A stretch of DNA of 64,000 nt from CAVPTL01 sp963708725 (GCA_963708725.1 CAVPTL010000007.1:1-64000); one strand, 5' to 3'. Shown: positions 8,128 through 16,485, counted from the stretch's first letter. The notes: generated from the letters alone by a model not told the origin. A program made the numbers and translations.

Positions 8128-8379
8128 GACGATCCACCTTTCACAACCTCGGTTCTCGACTGATCATCGACTCCAACCCGACGCCGGACATCAGGGAAAA
8201 CCCCTAGCTGCGAACGGGAATCCCGAAGCGCGCACGCGCATTGCGAGTCCGGGACATGGCGACCATGGTCGACATGGCAAGCCGGGCCGACCCCGAGGAG
8301 AGCATCCTCACAGGGCTCAACGGTGTCCCCCTCGCAATCATGAGCGAACGCGATTGCGCTCCTAAGTGGGTTCGCAGAG

Positions 8380-8925
8380 TCATCGGCCGTGGCGGGCACG
8401 CCAGGTTTGAGGGGCCCGCCACAGTCGGCCGACCAACACTGCGATGGCGATCCACAGCACCCAGCCGGCGGGGGTGACCCCACCCCCGCTGATCGTCGTC
8501 TGGCCGTCCGTCGCAGTGGTGGTCACATTGCTCTGTAGCAGTGACAGTCCGCCCCAGTGATACGTCCCGGTCGCGTGGGGGTTGGCGGCGATGATCCCTG
8601 CCGCAAAGCCGTTGGCAGCGTCGGTCAGAACCGCGGTCACGACCAGCAGCGACGTCGCCGCCCACACGCCGGCCGCGATCCAGGAGTGGCGCGGTCGGTC
8701 GCCAAACTCAGCGGCGAGGTAGCCGTCGGCGAGCTGTGCGCTGGTGCCAATGTTCCGAAGCGCGGCGCTCGTGCCGATGTCATTTGCGGCGCTGACCAGG
8801 TTCAGGCGTACCTCGCGCCGGTGGGCGATGCGTGATGCACGCGGAATGTCGTAGAGGCGCTGGTCGAGCATCCAGACGACGCGCTCGATGCGCAAACGAT
8901 CGCTCCAGGTCAGCTTGTGGGCCAT
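8380..8925 (-). CDS. Membrane protein paired with PadR regulator
   Basis: A 181-residue protein. The first 90 residues are cytoplasmic and helical, resembling the permease-prefix or DUF1700-type segments often encoded after PadR regulators (LTWSDRLRIERVVWMLDQRLYDIP). Three hydrophobic segments follow (WIAAGVWAATSLLVVTAVL, a weak middle one, and GWVLWIAIAVLVGRLW). It begins directly after the PadR stop codon, so the two are co-transcribed and it is the likely regulated target. No catalytic motif is visible. Confidence 0.75.
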   Translation of the reverse strand: MAHKLTWSDRLRIERVVWMLDQRLYDIPRASRIAHRREVRLNLVSAANDIGTSAALRNIGTSAQLADGYLAAEFGDRPRHSWIAAGVWAATSLLVVTAVLTDAANGFAAGIIAANPHATGTYHWGGLSLLQSNVTTTATDGQTTISGGGVTPAGWVLWIAIAVLVGRLWRAPQTWRARHGR

Positions 8926-8926
8926 C

Positions 8927-9286
8927 TCAAGCTCCTTCGATTGGTTCGTTCGGGATAAGTTGGGAGAGCTGCGCGGTGACGATCTCAGCCAGCGTCATCC
9001 ATGACGTCGTGCCGTCTGCCAGCGCTGCGTAGCCGGCCTTGGTTGGGCGGTAGTACTTCCGCGCTGGTCCGGATGTGGAGGCGACAAGCCGCGTGGTCAG
9101 CCGGCCCTCGCGCTCCAAGCGTGACAGCGCCGGATAGACGGTGCCCTCCAACACCCCGACCAGGCCAATAGTGTGCAGCCGCTGCACCACCTCGTAGCCG
9201 TATGACTCGCGCTGGGCGAGCAGTTCGAGCAACAGCAAGGACAAGACGCCCTTGAGCAGTTGAGGGTCGTGAGGATGATCGGACAC
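8927..9286 (-). CDS. PadR-family transcriptional regulator
   Basis: A 119-residue PadR-like regulator. It has the winged-helix N-terminus (LLKGVLSLLLLELLAQRESYGYEVVQRL), the wing (GVLEGTVYPALSRLEREGRLTT, then GPARKYYRPTKAGYAAL), and a short C-terminal dimerisation helix (PadR-s2 type). GTG start. It is transcribed from a promoter-like TTGACA element at 9316-9321 and precedes a membrane protein by one base. PadR proteins of this arrangement usually autorepress the operon; the spacer of the promoter holds ATAG(A/T)-type near-palindromes that could be the operator. Confidence 0.9.
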   Translation of the reverse strand: MSDHPHDPQLLKGVLSLLLLELLAQRESYGYEVVQRLHTIGLVGVLEGTVYPALSRLEREGRLTTRLVASTSGPARKYYRPTKAGYAALADGTTSWMTLAEIVTAQLSQLIPNEPIEGA

Positions 9287-9292
9287 GAATAT

Positions 9293-9321
9293 AGACTATG
9301 CCATGTACTATGTTATGTCAA
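9293..9321 (-). promoter_or_regulatory. PadR operon promoter with candidate operator
   Basis: On the minus strand, TTGACA (9316-9321), a 17-base spacer, and TAGTCT (9293-9298). The AT-rich spacer and -10 contain two related blocks, CATAGTACAT and CATAGTCTAT, each nearly palindromic, suggesting autoregulation by the PadR protein. It ends 6 bases before the GTG start codon of the padR gene (9286). Confidence 0.5.
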
Positions 9322-9471
9322 GTAGTCAGATACTCGCGGGCGGTCTTCCAAATGGGTCGAGGGTTGAGAAGCGGCGCAGGCCGGTCCAGTCGTCGGCCCA
9401 TGTGTGACCGGGTGGCCGGCCGCGGCGACCCGCTCGGCCAGCGCATCAAGACGCGTCGTCATCGCTGGAGA

Positions 9472-9939
9472 CTATTCAAGGGCGGTGGTGAGGCGGTCGA
9501 GCAGCCCGGACTGGGCGGTGTTCAGGGCTCGTCGGGCCGAGTCCAGGTCGAACCAGGCGGCGCGATCGACCTCCGGGATCTCGATCCGTAGGCCCGATCG
9601 CGGCGGCCACTCGATCTCGATCAGATTGCTCAGGACGGTCTCGGGGTCGAGGTCTCCCTCGATCGCGAAGGCACGCACCCGTTTCCCGCTGCGCTGGCGG
9701 ATCTCGCCAAGATCGATCACGTCACCGTCCGGTGGCGCCGACCCCAGCTCCTCGGCAAACTCTCGCCGGGCCGCGGTCAGCGGCTGCTCTCCCGAGTCGA
9801 GTTCGCCCTTGGGGATCGACCAGGCGCCGTCGTCCTTGTTCACCCAAAACGGCCCGCCGGGGTGGACAAGCAGCACCTCGAGACCGCTCGGCGACGCGCG
9901 CCGATACACCAGGAGGCCGGCGCTCGGTTTGGGAGGCAC
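9472..9939 (-). CDS. Nudix hydrolase
   Basis: A 155-residue protein with a perfect Nudix box G-x5-E-x7-R-E-x-x-E-E-x-G: GELDSGEQPLTAARREFAEELG. The box follows the SIPKGE strand typical of the MutT/diadenosine-polyphosphate branch, with the PFWVNKDDGAWS segment upstream. Nudix enzymes cleave nucleoside diphosphates linked to another group; the substrate is undetermined. Last gene of the four-gene operon starting at 13553; its ATG overlaps the stop codon of the GNAT gene by one base. Confidence 0.88.
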   Translation of the reverse strand: MPPKPSAGLLVYRRASPSGLEVLLVHPGGPFWVNKDDGAWSIPKGELDSGEQPLTAARREFAEELGSAPPDGDVIDLGEIRQRSGKRVRAFAIEGDLDPETVLSNLIEIEWPPRSGLRIEIPEVDRAAWFDLDSARRALNTAQSGLLDRLTTALE

Positions 9940-10709
9940 TACGCGCCACCGCTCACGAGATTGGGGCGCACGTAGGCGATCTTGAAGCCGTGGCGCAGGA
10001 TGTTGCGATAGGAGTTCGAGGGCCGATCGGCGGTGTTCTCACCAGTCTCGGTCACGACCATCGCAGCACCGAGCTCCGCCGCCCGGCCAACCCGCGCGGC
10101 CATGAGCGCGCCCTGCGCACCGCGCCGCCGGTACTCGGGCAGCGTGCTGCCAAGGCCCAGCCAGCCGCCGGCGGGACCGACGTGCAGGCCGCCGGCCGCC
10201 GCCGGCTCGTCTCCGGCAAACGCCAGGTAGCACGACCATCCCGGCCGCCCGGGGAGCTGGTCCAGCCGCGGCCCCAGTCCGTCCGGTATCCCAAACGTCT
10301 GATTGACCACGCCCGCGAAGGCGGCGCCGAACTCTGGGCCGATCAGCTCGACCCGCAGATCGGTATCGACCGGCTCCGCCACGACCGCGGGTTGCACGAA
10401 CTTGACCCACGCGTAGCCGGGCGAGTACCCGCGCTCGGCGAGCATCGTCTCGAGCTCGCGAGGACGCGCCGAGGGCGCCACTGCGATCGCGTGGCGGGTC
10501 TCGCCGTAGATCTCGGCGATCTCATCAAGATCGTGCCCGGTCGCCGGCCGAGCGATACCAAGCCCCTCGACGCGGTTGAGGAGCAACGAGTCGGTTCCGG
10601 CGGCGTGCGAGAGCACCGCCGGCCCCACACTCATCGCTTCGTCTCCCCACATGCTGCTCCATGCGTCCGCCTCCGCGAGCTCCAGCTCGAGCGGAAGCGG
10701 CTGACTCAC
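9939..10709 (-). CDS. GNAT-family N-acetyltransferase
   Basis: A 256-residue protein whose C-terminal half carries the GNAT acetyl-CoA-binding region (GLGSTLPEYRRRGAQGALMAARVGRAAELGAAMVVTETGENT), with the R/Q-x-x-G-x-G/A-type loop as RRRGAQGAL. The N-terminal half (LELAEADAWSSMW, SLLLNRVEGLGIARPAT) looks like a degenerate GNAT repeat or substrate domain. The GTG start overlaps the SDR stop codon (GTGA). The acceptor is unknown. Context with acyl-CoA synthetase and dienoyl-CoA reductase-like SDR suggests acyl or amino acid metabolism, but this is weak. Confidence 0.82.
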   Translation of the reverse strand: MSQPLPLELELAEADAWSSMWGDEAMSVGPAVLSHAAGTDSLLLNRVEGLGIARPATGHDLDEIAEIYGETRHAIAVAPSARPRELETMLAERGYSPGYAWVKFVQPAVVAEPVDTDLRVELIGPEFGAAFAGVVNQTFGIPDGLGPRLDQLPGRPGWSCYLAFAGDEPAAAGGLHVGPAGGWLGLGSTLPEYRRRGAQGALMAARVGRAAELGAAMVVTETGENTADRPSNSYRNILRHGFKIAYVRPNLVSGGA

Positions 10710-11509
10710 TTCGACTTACCCAGGGCCGGCATGTAGCCGTCTTGCTCCAGCCAATGTCCGCCGTCGATGGTGAAGTTTTCGCCGGTGACGTAGGCCGCAA
10801 ACGGCGAGCACAGCGCAGCCGTCCACCAGCCGATCTCTTCGACCGTCGCCAGCCGGTTCAAAGGCACCGTGGAGGCGACGCGGGCCTCGTCCTCGGCCGT
10901 CGGCCATAGCGCCGCTCCGGCACCCTCGGTCGCCGTCGGGCCGGGGCAGATGGTGTTGACCCGGATCCCATGGGGCGCCCACTCCACCGCCAGCGTCCGG
11001 GTCATCGCGACCAGCCCCGCCTTGGCGGCCGCCGAATGCACCGTTCCCGGGCCGCCGGTCCAGGCATAGCTTGCGATCACGCTCAGGATCGCACCGCCCT
11101 CACCCTGCTCGATCATCTGTCGCCCCGCCGCTCGGGCGCACAGAAACCCGCCGTCCAGCACGATCGAGGTGACCGCGCGCCACCCGTTGGGAGAGAGATC
11201 CTCTGCCTTGACCACGAAGTTTCCGGCGGCGTCGTTGACGAGCACATCCACGCGGCCAAACTGGGACACCGCGGCGGCGACCATCGCATCGACCTGGTCA
11301 GGATCACGAACGTCGGTCGGCTGTGCCACCGCACGACCGCCGGCCGCCTCGATCTGGGCAACCGTCTCGGCCAGCGGCTCGGGTCGGCGCCCCGCCACCA
11401 CCACCGCTGCGCCCAGCCGCGCAAACTCTCGCGCCATCGCGCGCCCCATCCCGCTGCCGCCACCCGTAACGATCGCGACCTTGCCGTCAAACGTGCCATC
11501 AACCAGCAT
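10706..11509 (-). CDS. SDR oxidoreductase, 2,4-dienoyl-CoA reductase-like
   Basis: A 267-residue short-chain dehydrogenase. The cofactor motif TGGGSGMG is at residues 15-22, and the NNAG block is written NDAAGNF, as in peroxisome-type 2,4-dienoyl-CoA reductases (NxAAGNF). The usual catalytic Tyr is replaced in the YxxxK position by H-S-A-A-A-K, which is also a dienoyl-CoA reductase trait. The start is ATG 11509, two bases after the stop of the acyl-CoA synthetase gene; the longer in-frame reading runs antisense-like Arg-rich sequence inside that gene and is rejected. A role in unsaturated fatty acyl-CoA breakdown together with the neighbouring synthetase is likely. Confidence 0.83.
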   Translation of the reverse strand: MLVDGTFDGKVAIVTGGGSGMGRAMAREFARLGAAVVVAGRRPEPLAETVAQIEAAGGRAVAQPTDVRDPDQVDAMVAAAVSQFGRVDVLVNDAAGNFVVKAEDLSPNGWRAVTSIVLDGGFLCARAAGRQMIEQGEGGAILSVIASYAWTGGPGTVHSAAAKAGLVAMTRTLAVEWAPHGIRVNTICPGPTATEGAGAALWPTAEDEARVASTVPLNRLATVEEIGWWTAALCSPFAAYVTGENFTIDGGHWLEQDGYMPALGKSK

Positions 11510-11510
11510 G

Positions 11511-13553
11511 TCAGGATCCTGCCACGGGGATGATGCGCGCGTCCAGTCCCAGCGCTCCGTCAGGGGTGACGAGCAGTGGGTTGACCTCGATCTCGGCGAT
11601 GTCGGGGCGGGCCGCCGCCAGCCGCGACAACGCCACCGCCGCGGCCGCCGCCGCGGCGATATCCACCGGAGGCCGACCTCGGGCGCCGTGCAGGATCGCC
11701 GCGCCGCGAAGACTTTCGAGCAACGCCACCGCACCGGCCTGATCGAGCGGAGCAAGCCCGATCGCGACGTCCTCGAGCACCTCGGCGTACAGGCCACCGA
11801 GGCCAACCATGGCAATCGGCCCGAAGCGGGAGTCGCGGCGAGCGCCGATGATCAACTCGACCCCGTCGGAAAGCGGGGCCATCCGCTCGAGCGAGAGTGA
11901 TGCCGGCGCCAGTCGCTCCTCCATGTCGGCGACCACGCGCTCGAGCTCGGCGGCGTCGGCAATCCCGATCGCCACACCACCGGCATCGGACTTGTGCAGC
12001 ATCCCGAGCGCCTTGACCACCACCGGGAATCCCAGCTGGCCGGCGGCAACCTGGGCTTCGTCGCGGCCGCGCACCTCGACCGCGTCGACGAACGCCACCC
12101 CCGCCCGCTCCAGCATGTCGCGAGAGCCGAAGTAGTCGACCTGGAGCGGCTCGGTCCCGGCCACCGGCATCCGCGGGGCGCCGGCCGCGACGGGCCGCTG
12201 GTCGATCGCAAGGAGCGCGGCGGTTGCCGCCTCGATCGTGCGATACGTCGGCACGCCACCTTCGCGCATGGCGTCTGAGGTCGGCTCGTCGGAGTACATC
12301 GTCTGGGAGATCATCGGCCGGCCGCTCGCACGTACCGCGGCGGTGATCGCATGCGCGACCTCGACCTCGCGTTCGAGGAACTCCTGCGAGTATTGGCTGT
12401 AGCCACCGAAGTAGCCGGTCATGAGCACCGCATCGACCTCCCCCGAGTCAAGCAGCGCCCGGGTGACATTGGCATACGACATGAAGTCCTGCTCGCCGCC
12501 ACCCGCCAGGTCGACCGGGTTGCCGGTGGCCGCGGTGGACGGAAGGCCCGCCGCGATCGCGGCCGAAAGTCCCGCACTCAGCACCGGCAGATCGAGCCCG
12601 GCGGCATCGACCTGGTCACAGGCGATCGCGCCGTGGCCGCCGCCGTCACCGACCACCGCGACCCGCGGACCGGTTCGGCGCAGGGGCTGGAGCAATGCCT
12701 GGGCAAGATCCATCAGCTCGGTGGGCGAGTGCACGAGGTGCGCTCCCGCCGCCTCGCAGGCGGCCTCGACCACCGCGGTGCCGCTGACCATCGCTCCGGT
12801 GTGAGACATGGCGGCGCGCGCACTCGCAGCGCTGGCGCCGACCGTCAGCACCACCACCGGCTTGCCGCACGCCGCGGCTGCGTCGACGAACGCTCGGCCG
12901 TCGCGAAAATCTTCGATGTACACGGCCACCAGCTTCGTCTCGGGGTGCTGTCCCATCGACGTCACGAGTTCGGCCAGATCGACGTCGGCCTGATTACCCA
13001 GCGACGCGAACCGCGCGAAGCCGAGGTCGTACTCCCGAGCCTTGATTCCCATCTCGAGCGCCAGGTTGCCGCTCTGCGAAATCAATCCGATCTGGCCGGC
13101 CGGAAACTCGTTGGAGCAGATCCCGAGCTCCGCCGACTGGTCGAAAACCCCCAGGCAGTTGGGGCCAAGCAGGATCGCGCCGGCGGCCCGCACTCGTTCC
13201 ACGAGCAGCCGCTCGCGTTCCTGTGCGTCGCCCCCGGACTCGCCGAGGCCGGCGGTGATCCCGACAAACGCCCGAGCGCCAATGGCAAGCGCGTCGTCGA
13301 CCGTCTGTTCGAACGCGCCGGCCGGAACCGCCACCACAACCAGCTCAGGAGCGCTCGGGAGGTCTGAGATCGAGCGGTAGGTGTCGTGCCCCAGCACCGG
13401 CGTGCCCTTGTGATTGATCAGGTACACCGGGCGGCGATGCTCACCCTGTAGCGCTCCGCGGGCAAGCCAGTTGCCCCACTTGGCGGGGTCGTCGGAGGCT
13501 CCCACGATGGCGACGGAGCTCGGGTCGAAAAGGGCGGTCAGATCGCGTTGCAT
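11511..13553 (-). CDS. ADP-forming acyl-CoA synthetase (acetate/acyl-CoA ligase family)
   Basis: A 680-residue fused NDP-forming acyl-CoA synthetase. Order: CoA-binding Rossmann domain (2-130, SSVAIVGASDDPAKWGN), a succinyl-CoA ligase-like flavodoxin domain pair with the phospho-His motif SHTGAMVSG, and a C-terminal ATP-grasp domain (about 470-680, with GFPVVVKALGMLHKSDAGGVAIG and AEIEVNPLL). Such enzymes interconvert acyl-CoA + ADP + Pi and acid + ATP + CoA; the one-chain architecture is common in Actinomycetota. The start ATG 13553 has a CATATG element 7 nt upstream; a longer reading to 13928 is Arg/His/Gln-rich and runs antisense through the DMT gene, so it is rejected. First gene of a four-gene operon. 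Confidence 0.88.
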   Translation of the reverse strand: MQRDLTALFDPSSVAIVGASDDPAKWGNWLARGALQGEHRRPVYLINHKGTPVLGHDTYRSISDLPSAPELVVVAVPAGAFEQTVDDALAIGARAFVGITAGLGESGGDAQERERLLVERVRAAGAILLGPNCLGVFDQSAELGICSNEFPAGQIGLISQSGNLALEMGIKAREYDLGFARFASLGNQADVDLAELVTSMGQHPETKLVAVYIEDFRDGRAFVDAAAACGKPVVVLTVGASAASARAAMSHTGAMVSGTAVVEAACEAAGAHLVHSPTELMDLAQALLQPLRRTGPRVAVVGDGGGHGAIACDQVDAAGLDLPVLSAGLSAAIAAGLPSTAATGNPVDLAGGGEQDFMSYANVTRALLDSGEVDAVLMTGYFGGYSQYSQEFLEREVEVAHAITAAVRASGRPMISQTMYSDEPTSDAMREGGVPTYRTIEAATAALLAIDQRPVAAGAPRMPVAGTEPLQVDYFGSRDMLERAGVAFVDAVEVRGRDEAQVAAGQLGFPVVVKALGMLHKSDAGGVAIGIADAAELERVVADMEERLAPASLSLERMAPLSDGVELIIGARRDSRFGPIAMVGLGGLYAEVLEDVAIGLAPLDQAGAVALLESLRGAAILHGARGRPPVDIAAAAAAAVALSRLAAARPDIAEIEVNPLLVTPDGALGLDARIIPVAGS

Positions 13554-13560
13554 GGCGGCG

Positions 13561-13566
13561 CATATG
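13561..13566 (-). promoter_or_regulatory. Leaderless-type -10 element of the acyl-CoA synthetase operon
   Basis: CATATG ending 7 nt upstream of ATG 13553, with no Shine-Dalgarno between. It forms, with 13620-13625, a compact divergent promoter pair of under 80 bases. Confidence 0.4.
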
Positions 13567-13619
13567 CTGACACGCCGGGGCAGCAACGCGCGCCGTACCC
13601 CCGGCCATCGCCCCGTGGG

Positions 13620-13625
13620 TACGAT
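13620..13625 (+). promoter_or_regulatory. Leaderless-type -10 element of the DMT transporter gene
   Basis: TACGAT followed by exactly 6 bases (TTTGGAG overlaps the last base) and the ATG at 13632. This fixes the start of the transporter and implies an mRNA beginning at or next to the start codon. Confidence 0.45.
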
Positions 13626-13631
13626 TTGGAG

Positions 13632-14519
13632 ATGGACACCGCCCTGGGCAGCATCTGCGCGCTGGCCGCCGCAGTGCTCTTCGGAACGGGCGTTGTGATC
13701 CAGGCGTCGGCCGCTCCTCAGATGCCGCGGCGAGATTCGCTGCGAGTGACGCTTCTGGGGCCGATGTTGAGGTCGGTGCGTTGGCTGTGGGGAGCGGCGA
13801 TCGCGCTGATCGGGTGGTCGCTGCACGCGGCCGCACTCTCGCTTGCCCCGCTGACGCTGGTACAGCCGGTGCTGGCGCTGATGCTGGTCGTGGTGCTGGT
13901 GCTTGCGCGGATCACGTTGCACGAGCACGTCGGCACCCGCGAGGTGGTGGGATCGGGCGCACTGATCGCCGGGATCGCGACGATCGCGACCACCGCACCG
14001 TCACGATCAAACCACCACGCGTCGGCGTGGGCGATCGGATCGGTGCTGGTCGCGCTGACAGTGCTGACGCTGAGTCCGCTGATCTGGCGCCGCTACCTCA
14101 CCTCGCGACCGATCGCGGTGGCGCTGTGCGCAGGCTTGGCGTTTGCGCTCTCGAGCGTCGCCACCAAACTCTTTACCGACGCCTCTGCGCGGAACGACCC
14201 GATCGAGGTTGGACTGCTGCTGGTGATGATCGGTGCCGCGGCGACGGTCGGGGGAATCACGCAGATGAGTGCGCTTCAGCGCCGTCCTGCGACCGTGGTC
14301 ATTCCGGTCGCATTTGCCACCGAGGTGCTCGTCCCGGTGGCGCTCGCACCGGTCGTCTTCAACGAGCGCCTGTCCGATGTGGATGCGCTCTCGAGCGGGC
14401 TTTTGGTGCTTGCGCTGTTGGCCGTGATCGCCGGTGTATGGCTGCTTGCGTCATCGCCGATGGTGGGCGACATGATCGCCGCCGGCGAGCACGAAGCGAC
14501 CGTCCACGCCCCGTCGTAG
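13632..14519 (+). CDS. DMT-superfamily (EamA/NIPA-like) membrane transporter
   Basis: A 295-residue integral membrane protein with about nine hydrophobic helices in two related halves. It starts MDTALGSICALAAAVLFGTGVVIQ and contains the EamA-like LSLAPLTLVQPVLAL block, typical of drug/metabolite exporters and NIPA-type carriers. The substrate is unknown. The start follows a TACGAT hexamer by 6 nt. The gene diverges from the acyl-CoA synthetase operon and ends five bases before a 29-base palindrome that may terminate its transcript. Confidence 0.8.
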   Translation: MDTALGSICALAAAVLFGTGVVIQASAAPQMPRRDSLRVTLLGPMLRSVRWLWGAAIALIGWSLHAAALSLAPLTLVQPVLALMLVVVLVLARITLHEHVGTREVVGSGALIAGIATIATTAPSRSNHHASAWAIGSVLVALTVLTLSPLIWRRYLTSRPIAVALCAGLAFALSSVATKLFTDASARNDPIEVGLLLVMIGAAATVGGITQMSALQRRPATVVIPVAFATEVLVPVALAPVVFNERLSDVDALSSGLLVLALLAVIAGVWLLASSPMVGDMIAAGEHEATVHAPS

Positions 14520-14523
14520 GGCG

Positions 14524-14552
14524 TGAATAACGGTGCCTGGCACCGTTATTCA
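14524..14552. repeat. 29-base palindromic repeat, copy 2 (variant)
   Basis: Perfect palindrome with arm TGAATAACGGTGCC and central T. It is a shortened variant of the element at 1697-1727: the arm AAATGG is replaced by AACGG, and the change is compensated on the other arm, so the hairpin is preserved. It begins 4 bases after the stop codon of the DMT transporter and may act as its terminator. Confidence 0.9.
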
Positions 14553-14633
14553 TACCCCTTTGGAGGGATGCCGGCGGGCCAATTGTGAAGACGCCGACGC
14601 GAGTGTAAAGGCCGCATAAACCTCTTGTGAGAA

Positions 14634-14651
14634 TCAAGGCTCAGCCCTTGA
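14634..14651. promoter_or_regulatory. Inverted repeat upstream of the GH16-like gene
   Basis: TCAAGG-n6-CCTTGA, perfect 6-base arms, about 60 bases before ATG 14711. It could be an operator or a weak hairpin. The rest of 14553-14710 shows nothing coding that I can support. Confidence 0.35.
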
Positions 14652-14710
14652 ATCTGTGAAGTTGGCGACGACCATGAGACCGCTCCATGCAATCAACTCT
14701 CGAGGTGATC

Positions 14711-15472
14711 ATGCGTCGTACGTTCAAGTTCTTGGGAATTCTCCCGCTCGCAGCACTGGCCGCGGCCGTTGTGATGGGTTCGACCGCAAGCGCGGCTCCG
14801 CTCGCTGCTTCGGGCGCCACCGGCACGTTCACACAGGTGTTCACCGATCAGTTCGACACGCTCAACACCGCCACCTGGACGCGCTACAACGGGATTCCGA
14901 CCTGCTGCCCACAGAGCGGTTGGGCCAAGACGCACGTCGTTGCCACCGACGGTGCGATGAACATCCTCACCTACCCAGACCCGGCACGCGGCAACAAGTG
15001 GACGTCTGGCGGGGTGTCGATGGCGCGCTCGGTGAACCAGACCTACGGCCAGTGGACGATCCGCTTCCGGATGGACAAGGGTGCCGGCACCGGCATGGAC
15101 GTCGCGCTTCGGCCCCAGGGCTCGGGCACGGTCGTCGACTGGGCCGAGGAGTCGACCGATCATGGGGCCGACCGCAACCTCGAGACCGCGACGTTGCACT
15201 ACGGCAGCACCCGCGTGCACGCGCACGTCAACGGCGATTTCTCGCAGTGGCACATCATGACCCTGCAGTGGACACCCGGCAAGATCGTGGTGATGCTCGA
15301 CGGCACGCCGTGGGCGACGTACACCTCCCACGTGCCGACCGCTCCGATGCACCTCGTGATGCAGTCTGAGGTTGGCACCAACGGCTTTGCCGGTGTGATG
15401 CCCAATGCGACCACGCCGGGGAAGGTCGCCTTCCAGATCGACTACGTCAACGTCTCGAAGTACAACGGCTGA
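14711..15472 (+). CDS. Secreted GH16-like (concanavalin-fold) protein
   Basis: A 253-residue exported protein. ATG 14711 follows AGGTG and begins a clear signal peptide (MRRTFKFLGILPLAALAAAVVMG...ASA, cleavage near residue 28). The mature part has the beta-jelly-roll pattern of glycoside hydrolase family 16: FTDQFDTLNTATW, the GGVSMARSVNQTYGQWTIRFRM strand pair, and WHIMTLQWTPGKIVVMLDG. The active-site strand expected as E-x-D-x-x-E reads V-V-D-W-A-E (in GTVVDWAEE), so the nucleophile Glu appears to be Val while the acid/base Glu and the Asp remain. It may bind rather than cleave a glucan. Stand-alone gene. Confidence 0.78.
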   Translation: MRRTFKFLGILPLAALAAAVVMGSTASAAPLAASGATGTFTQVFTDQFDTLNTATWTRYNGIPTCCPQSGWAKTHVVATDGAMNILTYPDPARGNKWTSGGVSMARSVNQTYGQWTIRFRMDKGAGTGMDVALRPQGSGTVVDWAEESTDHGADRNLETATLHYGSTRVHAHVNGDFSQWHIMTLQWTPGKIVVMLDGTPWATYTSHVPTAPMHLVMQSEVGTNGFAGVMPNATTPGKVAFQIDYVNVSKYNG

Positions 15473-15496
15473 TCCTCCCAAAGCGGGTCGGGCGCT

Positions 15497-15892
15497 CTAG
15501 CGAGCGTCCGGCCCGTGGATCTCCCGCATGAGCTCGGCCACCCGCTCGCGCTCCACGTCTCCGACACCGGCTTCGTCGGGCACGGTCAGCGCGAGCTGGT
15601 GGTGGTTATTGATCACGTCGACCACGTGGCCGGCGCGCTCATCGGCTCCAAACCGAACGAGGTAGCGCTCCAGCAGCTCCCGCTGCTCGACCATGTAGGC
15701 AAGCCAGGTCGCGTAATCCCCGGAGGTGACGATCAGCTCGACCCGGCGCTCGTGCTGGTCGGCGCTCGGCGCGGTCTCGCCCAGCGCGTTGGCCAGTTCG
15801 GCCATCGCCCGTGGCAGCTCGGCCTCAGGCTCGGGAGTCAGAAACAGCCAGCGATCCTCGGGAGGATCATCGTGATGATGGTCTGAGCTCAC
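15497..15892 (-). CDS. Hypothetical protein co-transcribed with TetR regulator
   Basis: A 131-residue acidic protein that I do not recognise. It starts at a GTG overlapping the TetR stop codon (GTGA), which is good evidence that it is translated. It has a His/Asp-rich start (SSDHHHDDPPED), then mixed helices (MAELANALGETA, TWLAYMVEQRELLERYLVRFGADERAGHVVDVINNHHQLAL). No signal peptide, membrane segment or catalytic motif is visible. Position suggests an accessory to the amine-catabolic TetR regulon. Confidence 0.65.
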   Translation of the reverse strand: MSSDHHHDDPPEDRWLFLTPEPEAELPRAMAELANALGETAPSADQHERRVELIVTSGDYATWLAYMVEQRELLERYLVRFGADERAGHVVDVINNHHQLALTVPDEAGVGDVERERVAELMREIHGPDAR

Positions 15893-16467
15893 GTCGCCTG
15901 CCCCAGCTCGAGCGCCACCGCGCCCTTGATCAGCTCGCGCCAGCGCTCGCGACCAAGCATCCCCAAAAGCATCAACGGCCCCAGCCCTTCCACGAACGCG
16001 GTCAGCCTCCAGGCGGCCGTCTCGCCGTCGACGCTCGCCGGAATCGAGCCGTCAGCCTGCCCGAGTCGCACGATCTCGGCCAGCCCGTCGACCCAGCCGG
16101 TGTACGACTCTTCCAGCGACGGCCTCAACTGCGGATCAAACAGCGCGTGATTCCACATCTCTCGCCACAGTATCCAACTCTCGTAAATATCTGACTCGTC
16201 GTCGAGGTAGACGACCAGCAGCCGCTCGATCCGCTCGCAGGCCGGGAGGTCGGCACCGATCTGCTGCTCGATCCGGTCGGCTCGCTCGTCGGCGTAGCGA
16301 AACGCCTGGGTCAACAGATCCGCGCGGGTCGTGCAGTAGTAATGCACCAGCGCGGTCGAGACGCCGGCCTCGGCGGCGACATCCGACATCCGCAGGCGAT
16401 CGATTCCGACGCGACCAACGACACGGCAGGCGGCCTCGAGGATCGCCTCGCGCCGAGGCTCCTTCAT
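15889..16467 (-). CDS. TetR-family repressor (BetI-like)
   Basis: A 192-residue TetR-family regulator with N-terminal helix-turn-helix (about 27-52, MSDVAAEAGVSTALVHYYCTTRADLL) and an all-helical ligand domain. The VHYYF-type motif and the C-terminal layout resemble BetI, the choline-responsive repressor. It is divergent from a Rieske oxygenase with similarity to quaternary-amine monooxygenases, so a choline/betaine-like effector is plausible but inferred. Two inverted repeats built on ACTGA/TCAGT lie in the 166-base shared region, one close to each start codon, as expected for autoregulation and control of the divergent operon. Confidence 0.88.
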   Translation of the reverse strand: MKEPRREAILEAACRVVGRVGIDRLRMSDVAAEAGVSTALVHYYCTTRADLLTQAFRYADERADRIEQQIGADLPACERIERLLVVYLDDESDIYESWILWREMWNHALFDPQLRPSLEESYTGWVDGLAEIVRLGQADGSIPASVDGETAAWRLTAFVEGLGPLMLLGMLGRERWRELIKGAVALELGQAT

Positions 16468-16485
16468 CGCCGGGATTCGATATTG

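Noticed and set aside
8128..8379. Possible gene in the 252-base gap
   Set aside because: Short frames on both strands have no start signal or recognisable product, so I treat it as non-coding apart from a Shine-Dalgarno for the 8127 gene.
12351..13367. Long plus-strand open frame (338 codons) opposite the acyl-CoA synthetase
   Set aside because: Composition is Arg/His/Gln-rich, typical of an antisense shadow in GC-rich DNA, while the minus strand carries clear CoA-synthetase domains.
13554..13928. N-terminal extension of the acyl-CoA synthetase to 13928
   Set aside because: The extra 125 residues are low-complexity and lie antisense to the DMT transporter. The ATG at 13553 has a -10 hexamer 7 nt upstream and begins directly at the CoA-binding domain.
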